A DNA stretch of 7,504 nucleotides from Gammaproteobacteria bacterium. GTDB lineage: Bacteria > Pseudomonadota > Gammaproteobacteria > SZUA-229. The stretch spans positions 1 to 7,504 of the forward strand of contig JAPHRB010000039.1 of assembly GCA_026197015.1 (NCBI GenBank), in the 5' to 3' direction. The first letter of the stretch is position 1. The number at the start of each line of letters is the position of its first letter. This document shows positions 1 to 5,827 of this stretch, in pieces. A program made the translations under genes and the position numbers. Under the pieces are notes generated by a model that saw nothing but the letters and a program-made list of their open reading frames with translations, ran no database searches and had not been told where the DNA came from.

Positions 1-43
1 AGAGCTTCGTGAGCGTGTTAACGAAACACTAAAAAATAGTTAA
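1..43 (+). CDS. ihfB: Integration host factor beta subunit, C-terminal end (partial)
   Basis: Only the last 13 complete codons are present, beginning at base 2 and reading ELRERVNETLKNS before a TAA stop at 41-43. The ELRERVN stretch resembles the end of IHF beta, which in E. coli finishes with KELRDRANIYG. The following genes lapA, lapB and pyrF are the usual downstream neighbours of ihfB in many gammaproteobacteria, and this supports the call more than the short peptide does. IHF beta pairs with IHF alpha to form a sequence-specific DNA-bending protein of the nucleoid. The DNA-binding body of the protein lies outside the window, so nothing can be said about its integrity. Confidence 0.72.
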   Translation, partial: ELRERVNETLKNS

Positions 44-106
44 TGTTAACAATTAAGTGACTGATAACGCTTTTAATAAAGCAAATAACAATAGCTGATT
101 TAACAA

Positions 107-394
107 ATGATTCGATTTATAAGTCTGCTAGTATCCCTACCCATAATTATACTGATTAGTGCATTTGCGTTTAATAATCCACAATTAGTCTTAATTGATC
201 TATTTACGTCTACCGTTGAGCTACCATTAGCTGTCGCATTATTAATATCGCTACTCATAGGCGTAGTTATTGGCTTTGTATTTAATTTGCTTAGCTTATA
301 TACACAAAAGAAAAAGTACTTAAGGCTTAAGTATAAAAAAGAAACCTTGAATGGGTTATCTGAGGTTTTAGATAAAACCAAAAATGATAAATGA
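107..394 (+). CDS. lapA: LapA-domain inner-membrane protein (LPS assembly protein A)
   Basis: This 95-residue protein has two hydrophobic segments, at about residues 4-24 and 40-64. They are followed by a basic, polar tail (QKKKYLRLKYKK) predicted to be cytoplasmic. That layout and length are typical of the LapA/DUF1049 family (YciS in E. coli), which partners LapB in lipopolysaccharide assembly at the inner membrane. The NNPQLVLIDLF stretch after the first helix fits the family pattern of a short periplasmic loop. The ATG at 107 is the first possible start, because an in-frame TAA lies at 101-103. No convincing Shine-Dalgarno sequence precedes it. The gene sits 63 bases after ihfB, and its TGA stop lies inside an 8-base repeat leading into lapB. 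The family call is firm; the role is taken from E. coli. Confidence 0.9.
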   Translation: MIRFISLLVSLPIIILISAFAFNNPQLVLIDLFTSTVELPLAVALLISLLIGVVIGFVFNLLSLYTQKKKYLRLKYKKETLNGLSEVLDKTKNDK

Positions 395-422
395 ATAAAT
401 GACTAAATGAATAAATGACTGA
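383..422 (+). repeat. 8-base tandem repeat forming an ATGA stop/start relay between lapA and lapB
   Basis: Four contiguous 8-base units (ATGAATAA, ATGACTAA, ATGAATAA, ATGACTGA) run from 391 to 422; a degenerate unit (AATGATAA) sits at 383-390. Equivalently, a 16-base sequence at 389-404 is repeated exactly at 405-420. The lapA stop TGA (392-394) overlaps an ATG at 391. That ATG opens a three-codon frame ending in TGA at 400-402, which overlaps an ATG at 399. The next frame ends at 408-410 and overlaps the ATG at 407. Its frame ends at 416-418 and overlaps the lapB ATG at 415. All of this is read directly from the bases; a coupling role is inference. Confidence 0.85.
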
Positions 423-1581
423 ATTTCTGGATATAAGTTTTTCATCCCAATGGACAATCTATCTATTACCTGTATTAGGCTTTTTACTAGGTATTTTTTT
501 AGCTCGTCGTCGTTTTAAGAAACAGAAAAAACAACTGCGTTTTTCCAATGATTATTTTCAGGGCTTAAACTACTTATTAAATGACGAGCAGGACAAAGCG
601 CTCGATATATTTATCAAGTTAGTTGAAACTGACTGGGAAACAATAGATACCAGTTTAGCCTTAGGTACAATTTTTAGACGTAATGGTGAAATAGATAAAG
701 CCATAAAACTTCATCAAAACTTACTTGCCAGACCATCTTTGCCGGCAGAATATAAGGCTACAGTTTTAATCGCACTAGCTAAGGATTATTTACAGGCTGG
801 CTGGTTAGATAGAGCGGAATCTTTATTTAAAGATGTTGTAGGTAACGCTGAATTTACCAGTGAAGCGCAAAAATGCTTAATGAGTATTTATGAGCAAGAG
901 CAGGAATGGGAAAACGCAATCAATATTGCGCGTCGTTTTCAGAGCAGGGGGGCTAAATCATTATCGGCAACTACCGCACAATATTACTGTGAGTTAAGTT
1001 TACAGGTATTTAATCAAAATGATTTAAAAGAAGCCGAAGTACTAGCAACACAGGCATTAGCAGTTAATAAAAACTGTGTACGTGCATCTATATTACTTGC
1101 AGATATTGCGATAACACGTGGCCGTTATCAAAAGGCTATTCGTTTTTTACATCAGGTTGAAATACAGAATATTCAGTTATTCCCATTAGTGGTTGAAAAG
1201 CTGGTATTAAGTTATCGTAATACTTCGAATTTAAATAAAGCCTTAAGTTACTTAAGAAATCTGGATCAAAAATATCAGGAAGTATCACTTGTTCCAGTCA
1301 TTACATCTTTAACAAGTGAAATATTTAGTGAAGAAGATGCTTTGCAGTATTTATCCGAAGCGGTATTAAGAAAACCATCACTTAATTCATTGAGTACCTT
1401 ATTAAAGTTACAAACGACAGAAATAGATCAATTTGATAATTTAATATCCTCAGTCGTAGAAGCAATAACCTCAAAAAACAATGATTTCCAATGTGAACGT
1501 TGTGGATACTCAGCTAATACACATGTCTGGTTGTGTCCATCATGTCATGGCTGGAGTAGTATGATTCCTAAAGTTCACTAA
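415..1581 (+). CDS. lapB: LPS assembly protein B (TPR protein with C-terminal zinc ribbon)
   Basis: The 388-residue product matches the family's usual length (about 389 in E. coli, where it is also called YciM). An N-terminal membrane anchor at about residues 13-30 is followed by a basic stretch (ARRRFKKQKK). A long array of tetratricopeptide-like helical repeats comes next. The C-terminus is a rubredoxin-like metal-binding knuckle with Cys360, Cys363, Cys374 and Cys377 (CERC and CPSC pairs). In E. coli LapB works with FtsH and LapC/YejM to control degradation of LpxC, which sets the rate of lipid A synthesis, and it also helps recruit LPS enzymes. The start at 415 is preceded by stop codons in frame and by no visible Shine-Dalgarno sequence, so translation is probably coupled to lapA through the ATGA relay. 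Confidence 0.95.
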   Translation: MTEFLDISFSSQWTIYLLPVLGFLLGIFLARRRFKKQKKQLRFSNDYFQGLNYLLNDEQDKALDIFIKLVETDWETIDTSLALGTIFRRNGEIDKAIKLHQNLLARPSLPAEYKATVLIALAKDYLQAGWLDRAESLFKDVVGNAEFTSEAQKCLMSIYEQEQEWENAINIARRFQSRGAKSLSATTAQYYCELSLQVFNQNDLKEAEVLATQALAVNKNCVRASILLADIAITRGRYQKAIRFLHQVEIQNIQLFPLVVEKLVLSYRNTSNLNKALSYLRNLDQKYQEVSLVPVITSLTSEIFSEEDALQYLSEAVLRKPSLNSLSTLLKLQTTEIDQFDNLISSVVEAITSKNNDFQCERCGYSANTHVWLCPSCHGWSSMIPKVH

Positions 1582-1611
1582 AAAGCAGAAAAACAAAAGA
1601 GAATAAGCAGT

Positions 1612-2304
1612 ATGTCAGGCCCTAAAATTATCGTAGCACTGGATTACCCTACGCAATCTGAAGCACTCAATTTAGTCGATCAGCTGGATTCTAAGTTATG
1701 TCGTTTAAAGATCGGTAAAGAAATGTTTACTCATCTAGGCCCTTGCTTTGTTGAAAAAATACAAAATAAGGGTTTTGATGTTTTTCTGGATTTAAAATAC
1801 CATGATATACCTAATACCGTGGCAAAAGCGTGTGAAGCGGCTGCAGATTTAGGTGTATGGATGCTTAATGTACATGCTAGTGGTGGCCGCAGAATGATGG
1901 AGGCTGCCGCTAATGTTGTAGCAAATCATAAAAACAGACCTTTGTTAATTGGGGTTACAGTTTTAACCAGTATGTCACAACAGGACCTTAATGAATTAGG
2001 TATCACTAATACACCGGCAGAACAGGCATTAAAATTAGCAACACTTGCTCAAGCATCAGGGCTTGACGGTGTTGTCTGTTCTGCTCAGGAAGCCCCGTTA
2101 ATGAGAAATAACCTGACAAAAGATTTTCTTCTTGTCTCACCTGGGATAAGGCCTGCAGGTAGCAAAGCAGACGACCAGAGACGTATCATGACGCCACTGG
2201 AGGCAATAAATGCGGGATCTAACTATCTTGTAATCGGCCGTCCTATTACTAAATCTGACAAGCCGTTAGATACTTTACGTACAATAAACTCAGAAATATC
2301 CTAG
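1612..2304 (+). CDS. pyrF: Orotidine 5'-phosphate decarboxylase
   Basis: The enzyme converts OMP to UMP, the last step of de novo pyrimidine synthesis, in the cytoplasm. The 230-residue product carries the class I signature DLKYHDIPNT, with the catalytic Asp60-x-Lys62-x-x-Asp65 charge network. It also has the substrate-contacting Asp11 and Lys33, the LNVHASGG strand, and the C-terminal phosphate-binding parts SPGIRPAG and VIGRPIT. Its length is within the usual bacterial range (E. coli 245). The ATG at 1612 has a weak purine-rich site (AAGAGA) about 8 bases upstream, and the gene follows lapB by only 30 bases, so it is probably cotranscribed with lapA-lapB. The lapB-pyrF pairing is common in gammaproteobacteria. 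All expected active-site residues are present. Confidence 0.97.
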   Translation: MSGPKIIVALDYPTQSEALNLVDQLDSKLCRLKIGKEMFTHLGPCFVEKIQNKGFDVFLDLKYHDIPNTVAKACEAAADLGVWMLNVHASGGRRMMEAAANVVANHKNRPLLIGVTVLTSMSQQDLNELGITNTPAEQALKLATLAQASGLDGVVCSAQEAPLMRNNLTKDFLLVSPGIRPAGSKADDQRRIMTPLEAINAGSNYLVIGRPITKSDKPLDTLRTINSEIS

Positions 2305-2378
2305 TTGCCTTTTAACGCTTTCATATATTAGTGTATGCGCTCCTATCCAATAATGGATTAAAACAAGGAGTCAACGTA

Positions 2379-2651
2379 ATGAAAATAATGAAAGCGGTTG
2401 TTTTAAGCGTGATGATGTTTTGTGTAGTTCCGTTCTTTACCGGTGCGGCAATGGCTGGTCAGGTAAATATTAATAGTGCTGATGCACCCACCCTGGCAGC
2501 GGAGTTACAAGGTATAGGTGAAAAAAAAGCACTTGCGATAGTAGCTTATCGTGAACAAAATGGCCCGTTTGCTTTAATTGAGGATCTACAAAAAGTTAAA
2601 GGGATTAGTGCTAAAACCATAGAAAAAAATAAAGATAATTTAAATTTATGA
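2379..2651 (+). CDS. Secreted ComEA-like helix-hairpin-helix protein
   Basis: I place the start at the ATG at 2379. It has a good Shine-Dalgarno site (AAGGAG, 2365-2370) 8 bases upstream and opens directly onto a signal peptide. A GTG at 2331 in the same frame would add 16 residues and spoil the signal sequence. The 90-residue precursor has a hydrophobic N-terminus with a likely cleavage after Ala-Met-Ala (residue 26). The mature protein begins near VNINSADA, the classic entry to a ComEA-type domain, followed by two helix-hairpin-helix motifs (LQGIGEKKA and KVKGISAKT). ComEA-family proteins bind DNA in the periplasm during natural transformation. This short stand-alone form is widespread in gammaproteobacteria beside pyrF, and a competence role is plausible but not shown by the sequence. 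Confidence 0.88.
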   Translation: MKIMKAVVLSVMMFCVVPFFTGAAMAGQVNINSADAPTLAAELQGIGEKKALAIVAYREQNGPFALIEDLQKVKGISAKTIEKNKDNLNL

Positions 2652-2685
2652 TTTAAGTTTAATATTATACTTTAGATTTTCTATA

Positions 2686-2720
2686 AAAATACTCCATGAT
2701 AATATCGTGGAGTATTTTTT
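2686..2720 (+). terminator. Rho-independent terminator after the comEA-like gene
   Basis: A 14-base-pair stem with one G-T wobble pairs 2686-2699 (AAAATACTCCATGA) with 2705-2718 (TCGTGGAGTATTTT) around a 5-base TAATA loop. A run of six T ends the right arm. An A-rich left arm means it could also stop transcription from the other strand. It closes the lapA-lapB-pyrF-comEA unit and separates it from the methyltransferase gene. Confidence 0.85.
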
Positions 2721-2732
2721 GTTCATTTACCT

Positions 2733-2738
2733 TATAAT
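2733..2738 (+). promoter_or_regulatory. Candidate -10 box for the methyltransferase gene
   Basis: A perfect TATAAT lies between the terminator and the start codon at 2761, where a promoter is needed if the terminator is effective. No good -35 hexamer is found at the right distance; that region falls in the right arm of the hairpin. The region is AT-rich, so a chance match is possible. Confidence 0.3.
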
Positions 2739-2760
2739 TAATTTAATCATTGGAGTATTA

Positions 2761-3420
2761 ATGGAGATTGAATTTTGGCAACAACGCTGGGAGCTGGATC
2801 AAACTGCTTTTCATTTGCCGACAGTTAATCCACATTTAATTTCATTTCTAGAAAAATTTAACATCAGTCCTTCATCTCAGATATTTATACCTCTCTGTGG
2901 TAAAAGTTTAGATATTACCTGGCTTGCATCACATAATTATTCAGTCATTGGAATCGAGTGTAGTAACAAAGCCATAGTTAATTTTTTTCAGGAACAAAAT
3001 ATTGAATCTGAAACAAGAAATGATTCTAAATTTATATCTCATCAAGCTAAGAATATACAATTGTTACAAGGTGATTTTTTCGATCTTGATAAAACATTAC
3101 TAAAAGATGTTTCACTTCTATATGATCGAGCATCTTTAATAGCCCTGCCATCTGATAAACGCAAACAATACGTAAACTTGTTAAACAGGATATTACCCGC
3201 TATTTCTCAGATTTTATTAATTACGCTGGAATATGATCAAAATATTATGTCAGGTCCACCATTTTCTGTGTCTAATAATGAAGTTAAAGCGTTATATCAG
3301 GATAAATATAATATTCAAATGCTCTATGAGGATGATGTGATAGAAGGGCATCAAAAGTTTAAAGAAAGAGGGCTTGGAAGTCTGCTTGAGCGAGTATATA
3401 AATTAAGCTTAAAAAAATAG
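2761..3420 (+). CDS. tpm: Thiopurine S-methyltransferase family (TPMT-type) SAM-dependent methyltransferase
   Basis: The 219-residue product has the typical length of bacterial TPMT (about 217). It shows the family landmarks in order: FWQQRW near the N-terminus (residues 5-10), the SAM-site strand IFIPLCGKSLDITWLA (41-56), VIGIE (62-66), GDFFDL, then YDRASLIALP and LLITLEYDQ, and near the end GPPFSV. Bacterial members methylate thiopurines and, in Pseudomonas, selenium and tellurium compounds; the natural substrate here is unknown. The ATG at 2761 has GGAG at 2752-2755 five bases upstream. A GTG at 2707 in frame would add 18 residues but lies inside the terminator stem and is not part of the family's N-terminus. 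The gene seems to be a single transcription unit between a terminator and a decayed gene. Confidence 0.93.
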   Translation: MEIEFWQQRWELDQTAFHLPTVNPHLISFLEKFNISPSSQIFIPLCGKSLDITWLASHNYSVIGIECSNKAIVNFFQEQNIESETRNDSKFISHQAKNIQLLQGDFFDLDKTLLKDVSLLYDRASLIALPSDKRKQYVNLLNRILPAISQILLITLEYDQNIMSGPPFSVSNNEVKALYQDKYNIQMLYEDDVIEGHQKFKERGLGSLLERVYKLSLKK

Positions 3421-3487
3421 AGTTTTTTAACGCTTCGTCATAATACGGAGACGATTAACTCAACTTGTGTTTAGTCATGTTTAGTCT

Positions 3488-4002
3488 ACACACAGTATCA
3501 CAGAAGGAACAGCTGAGGTATAATCAATAATACTATATGATGAGGAACCTCAAAAGACAGCTGGCCTGATTGAAGGTGATGCATTTTGCTGCGAAGCGCT
3601 TATATCAGGTAGTACCCGCTCTGAAACAGTGTTCATGAAAGTAGATAGTGTTTTATCTGTACTGGGTAAAGAATATTTTATAGAGATTATTAAAATCAAT
3701 TGATTAAAACAGTCAATCAAACAATTGCAAAATCCATGTTAGATACGGATTATGTAACAATAGATGTTTGATATGCAGTAGAGTATTGTGATTCTCATAT
3801 CCCTGAAGCTATTTTAATGCCATTATTCGAATTGAGAAATCGTATAGATGAGCTGGATAAATGCAAACGATATGTAGTGTATTGTCATGCGGGTAGTCAT
3901 AATTCAGTAGCAATCCTGGTCCTGACACAAAACCAGTTTGATGTCCTTAGTCTCGAAGGTGGTACCAGGGATTGGGCGCATGAAATCAACTCCGTCGAGT
4001 AA
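3488..4002 (+). pseudogene. Decayed cyclic-nucleotide-binding plus rhodanese domain gene
   Basis: Two pieces of one former gene are readable. Bases 3488-3703 encode the end of a cyclic-nucleotide-binding fold (EGTAEV, then LYDEEPQ, GLIEGDAFCCEALISGSTR and SVLGKEYF), interrupted by TAA at 3521-3523 and ended by TGA at 3701-3703. Bases from about 3700 to 4002, in another frame, encode a rhodanese-like domain (VTIDV, YAVEYCDSHIPEAI, YVVYCHAGSHNS, LEGGTRDWAHEI), interrupted by TGA at 3769-3771, where family members usually have Arg (DVRYAVEY; CGA to TGA is one change). The first half of the nucleotide-binding domain is missing. The rhodanese Cys is kept (3883-3885), but the Arg ending its CHAGSR loop is His. 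A 61-residue frame from 3817 is only a fragment. Proteins joining these two domains occur in sulfur-oxidising and related gammaproteobacteria. Confidence 0.8.
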
Positions 4003-4023
4003 TAAACACATATTTTAAACATA

Positions 4024-4036
4024 AGATATAATATCT
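4024..4036 (+). promoter_or_regulatory. Candidate -10 box inside a 13-base palindrome
   Basis: AGATAT-A-ATATCT is a perfect inverted repeat around one central A, and it contains TATAAT at 4027-4032. The upstream -35 region (around 4003-4009, TAAACA) is poor. If this is a promoter, its transcript would run straight into the hairpin at 4047-4079. A chance palindrome in AT-rich DNA is possible. Confidence 0.25.
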
Positions 4037-4046
4037 AAATCTTGAT

Positions 4047-4090
4047 GGAAGAATAGTCGTTGAATACACTGGTTCTTCCTCTTTTGCTTT
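4047..4090 (+). terminator. Probable terminator or leader hairpin before the 107-residue gene
   Basis: GGAAGAA (4047-4053) pairs with TTCTTCC (4073-4079). AGT (4055-4057) and ACT (4068-4070) may extend the stem past a bulge, and a T-rich tail (TCTTTTGCTTT) runs to 4090. It could be the old terminator of the decayed upstream gene. Because it ends only 20 bases before the next start codon, it could also act as an attenuator for that gene. Confidence 0.5.
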
Positions 4091-4109
4091 AATTAATATT
4101 AGTATCCCT

Positions 4110-4433
4110 ATGAAAAATAGCTTTAATATTACTCTAAATGAAAAGATAATTTATTCTTATGCGGCCAAACCTGCACCAGCACGTCTACGTCGATATTTTG
4201 ATGAAATTGATAATAAAATGTCTAAAGGTATTCAGTTAGGCGAGCATTACGAGAAGCAACCTTCTTTAATACAAAAGTTACAATATGTTTCATTAAGATT
4301 GTTTGATGCAATAGAAACAAAAGATGATAATTTAATAGAGCTATTATCAGCTTATTTAATGAGCCGAAATCCTGATTTAAAAAATATTTTAATCAGCGAA
4401 AATGATAATTTAATTAATCTTAAGTTAATATGA
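4110..4433 (+). CDS. Conserved-looking small protein of unknown function, coupled to the flavin reductase gene
   Basis: I do not recognise this 107-residue protein. It has no signal peptide, membrane segment or cysteine. It appears helical, with a basic patch (PAPARLRRYFDEID, residues 20-33), a central QKLQYVSLRLFDAIETKDD stretch and a C-terminal LLSAYLMSRNPDL. Evidence that it is a real gene: its TGA stop overlaps the ATG of the next gene by four bases (ATGA at 4430-4433), its codon use matches its neighbours, and its frame is open throughout. No Shine-Dalgarno sequence precedes the ATG at 4110, and the hairpin at 4047-4079 lies close upstream, so expression may be low or controlled. A role connected with the downstream flavoprotein is inferred from position only. 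Confidence 0.65.
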   Translation: MKNSFNITLNEKIIYSYAAKPAPARLRRYFDEIDNKMSKGIQLGEHYEKQPSLIQKLQYVSLRLFDAIETKDDNLIELLSAYLMSRNPDLKNILISENDNLINLKLI

Positions 4434-5053
4434 GTAAAAATATGAAAATAACTATTATTAGTGGAAGCCATAGAGAAAACTCTCAAAGTAGTAAAGTAGC
4501 CAGACATTATCAAAAAGTAATGTTAGATGGTATTTGTGATGAGGCGCCTATAATTGATCTAGCCAATAACCCTTTGCCTCTCTGGGATGAAGGTATCTGG
4601 AATGGTGATGATAAATGGACTGCATTACTAACGCCTTATCGTGAGTTGTTATCTAGCAGTGATGGTTTTGTTGTAATTACACCAGAATGGCATGGCCAGG
4701 TACCTGCCGGTTTAAAAAACTTTTTTCTCATATTTGGTAAAAATGAATTAGGCAATAAACCTGCAAAAATTGTTTCAGTTTCTTCGGCTGATGGTGGCGC
4801 TTATCCGGTTGCAGAGTTACGTATGAGTAGTTATAAAAATAGTCGTTTATGTTATATTCCAGAACAGATAATTATTCGAAATGTAGAAAATGTTTTGAAT
4901 GATAATGCAGACGATAATGATGAATCAGCTGATGGTTATTTTAAAGAAAGAATTATATGGTCATTAAATATTCTTAAACAATATGTCATAGCATTAAAGC
5001 AGGTTCGTGAAAGTGGTGTGACTGAAACCGATAAATTTGGTAACGGAATGTAA
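4430..5053 (+). CDS. NADPH-dependent FMN reductase family flavoprotein
   Basis: The 207-residue product has a flavodoxin-like fold. It begins with a beta strand and the FMN phosphate-binding loop GSHRENSQSSKVA (from residue 12). A second flavin-contact segment follows, VITPEWHGQVPAGLKNFF, which corresponds to the family's PEYNGS-P-LKN motif, then an SSADGGAYP loop. Family members reduce flavins, quinones, azo dyes or metals with NAD(P)H; the substrate cannot be told here. The Trp-His in PEWHG replaces the more usual Tyr-Asn. An acidic insert (NDNADDNDESADG) sits near residue 160. The start overlaps the upstream stop by ATGA; an internal ATG at 4442, four residues later, is an alternative start just before the first strand. 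It forms one unit with the genes on both sides. Confidence 0.85.
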   Translation: MSKNMKITIISGSHRENSQSSKVARHYQKVMLDGICDEAPIIDLANNPLPLWDEGIWNGDDKWTALLTPYRELLSSSDGFVVITPEWHGQVPAGLKNFFLIFGKNELGNKPAKIVSVSSADGGAYPVAELRMSSYKNSRLCYIPEQIIIRNVENVLNDNADDNDESADGYFKERIIWSLNILKQYVIALKQVRESGVTETDKFGNGM

Positions 5054-5056
5054 CTA

Positions 5057-5689
5057 ATGCTCCGCTATACGACTATACCCGTTACCAGTTTTCAGCAAAA
5101 TTGCTCATTACTCTGGTGTGATCAGACTAATGATGCGGTTTTTGTCGATCCTGGTGGTGATATTGAGTTACTACTTAAGACCGTTGAAAAAACAGGGGTT
5201 AATCTTAAAGAGATATGGTTAACACATGGTCACCTTGATCATGTTGGTGCAAGTGCCGAGTTAAAAAAACAGTTAAATTTACCAATAATTGGGCCGCATA
5301 TCGAAGATGAGTTTTTAATTAATGCCTTACCCAGACAATGTGAAATGTTTGGCTTTTCGCCGGTTGAAGATTTTACCCCTGATCGATGGTTGAATGAAGG
5401 AGAGGTTCTAGAGGTTGGTAATGAATCGTTATCTGTTATTTACACGCCCGGCCATACACCTGGTCATATTGTATTAAAACATACTGGGCAAAAATTGTTA
5501 TGGGTTGGTGATGTCTTATTCAGGCACTCAATTGGACGCACTGATTTTCCCCGTGGAGACCATCAGCAGTTATTGACTTCGATCAATAATAAACTCCTGA
5601 CATTAGATGATGAATATCGCTTTATACCAGGCCATGGGCCTGAGTCTACAATCGGTGAAGAACGTTTACACAATCCATTCCTTGTATAA
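5057..5689 (+). CDS. ycbL: YcbL-type metallo-beta-lactamase-fold hydrolase (glyoxalase II-like)
   Basis: The 210-residue protein is close to E. coli YcbL along its length: it begins with IPVTSFQQNCSLLWC, has DRWLNEGE in the middle and ends with RLHNPFLV. All metal ligands are visible: His57, His59, Asp61 and His62 in THGHLDHVG, His133 in the TPGHTPGH loop, Asp152 in GDVLF, and His193 in PGHGPEST. Such compact proteins lack the long C-terminal substrate domain of classical GloB. A Salmonella YcbL has been reported to hydrolyse S-lactoylglutathione, so a part in methylglyoxal or thioester detoxification is likely. The gene starts three bases after the flavin reductase stop and is surely cotranscribed with it. 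The start is supported by homology from residue 4 onward. Confidence 0.94.
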   Translation: MLRYTTIPVTSFQQNCSLLWCDQTNDAVFVDPGGDIELLLKTVEKTGVNLKEIWLTHGHLDHVGASAELKKQLNLPIIGPHIEDEFLINALPRQCEMFGFSPVEDFTPDRWLNEGEVLEVGNESLSVIYTPGHTPGHIVLKHTGQKLLWVGDVLFRHSIGRTDFPRGDHQQLLTSINNKLLTLDDEYRFIPGHGPESTIGEERLHNPFLV

Positions 5690-5757
5690 AATACGTATAT
5701 TAATTGATACTTTTGGGGCGTTAAACGGCTAAAGTTACTTTGTTTTATGTGTATATT

Positions 5758-5784
5758 AAAAAAACTGACTACGAGCCAGTTTTT
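5758..5784 (+). terminator. Probable rho-independent terminator after ycbL
   Basis: AAAAACTG (5760-5767) pairs with CAGTTTTT (5777-5784) around a 9-base loop. A-rich sequence lies to the left, and the T-tract forms part of the right arm. It lies 68 bases after the ycbL stop and 44 bases before the next gene. The GC part of the stem is short, so its strength is uncertain. Confidence 0.6.
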
Positions 5785-5827
5785 CATCATGTTATATTAA
5801 CTGTTAATAATAAACTCAGGAATTCTT

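Noticed and set aside
100..381. Minus-strand 93-residue open frame opposite lapA
   Set aside because: It is a shadow of lapA; the plus-strand frame has a clear family match and the minus-strand translation looks like no known protein.
391..422. Phase-variable switch of lapB reading frame by repeat slippage
   Set aside because: The lapA stop lies in the first unit and the lapB start in the last, so a change in unit number alters spacing but not the frame of either protein.
3468..3487. Direct repeat of a 10-base unit (TGTTTAGTC plus one base, twice)
   Set aside because: Only two copies in non-coding, decaying DNA, with no associated element; probably chance or a replication slip.
3817..4002. 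Stand-alone 61-residue rhodanese-like gene
   Set aside because: The similarity to rhodanese continues upstream of this ATG across a stop codon, and there is no ribosome binding site, so it is a fragment of the pseudogene.
5704..5735. Possible promoter TTGATA ... TAAAGT between ycbL and the 387-residue gene
   Set aside because: The spacing is about 20 bases, the -10 match is poor, and the terminator at 5758-5784 lies between it and the gene.
5563..5790. Minus-strand 75-residue open frame overlapping the end of ycbL
   Set aside because: It lies opposite the conserved C-terminus of YcbL and the terminator; it has no support of its own.
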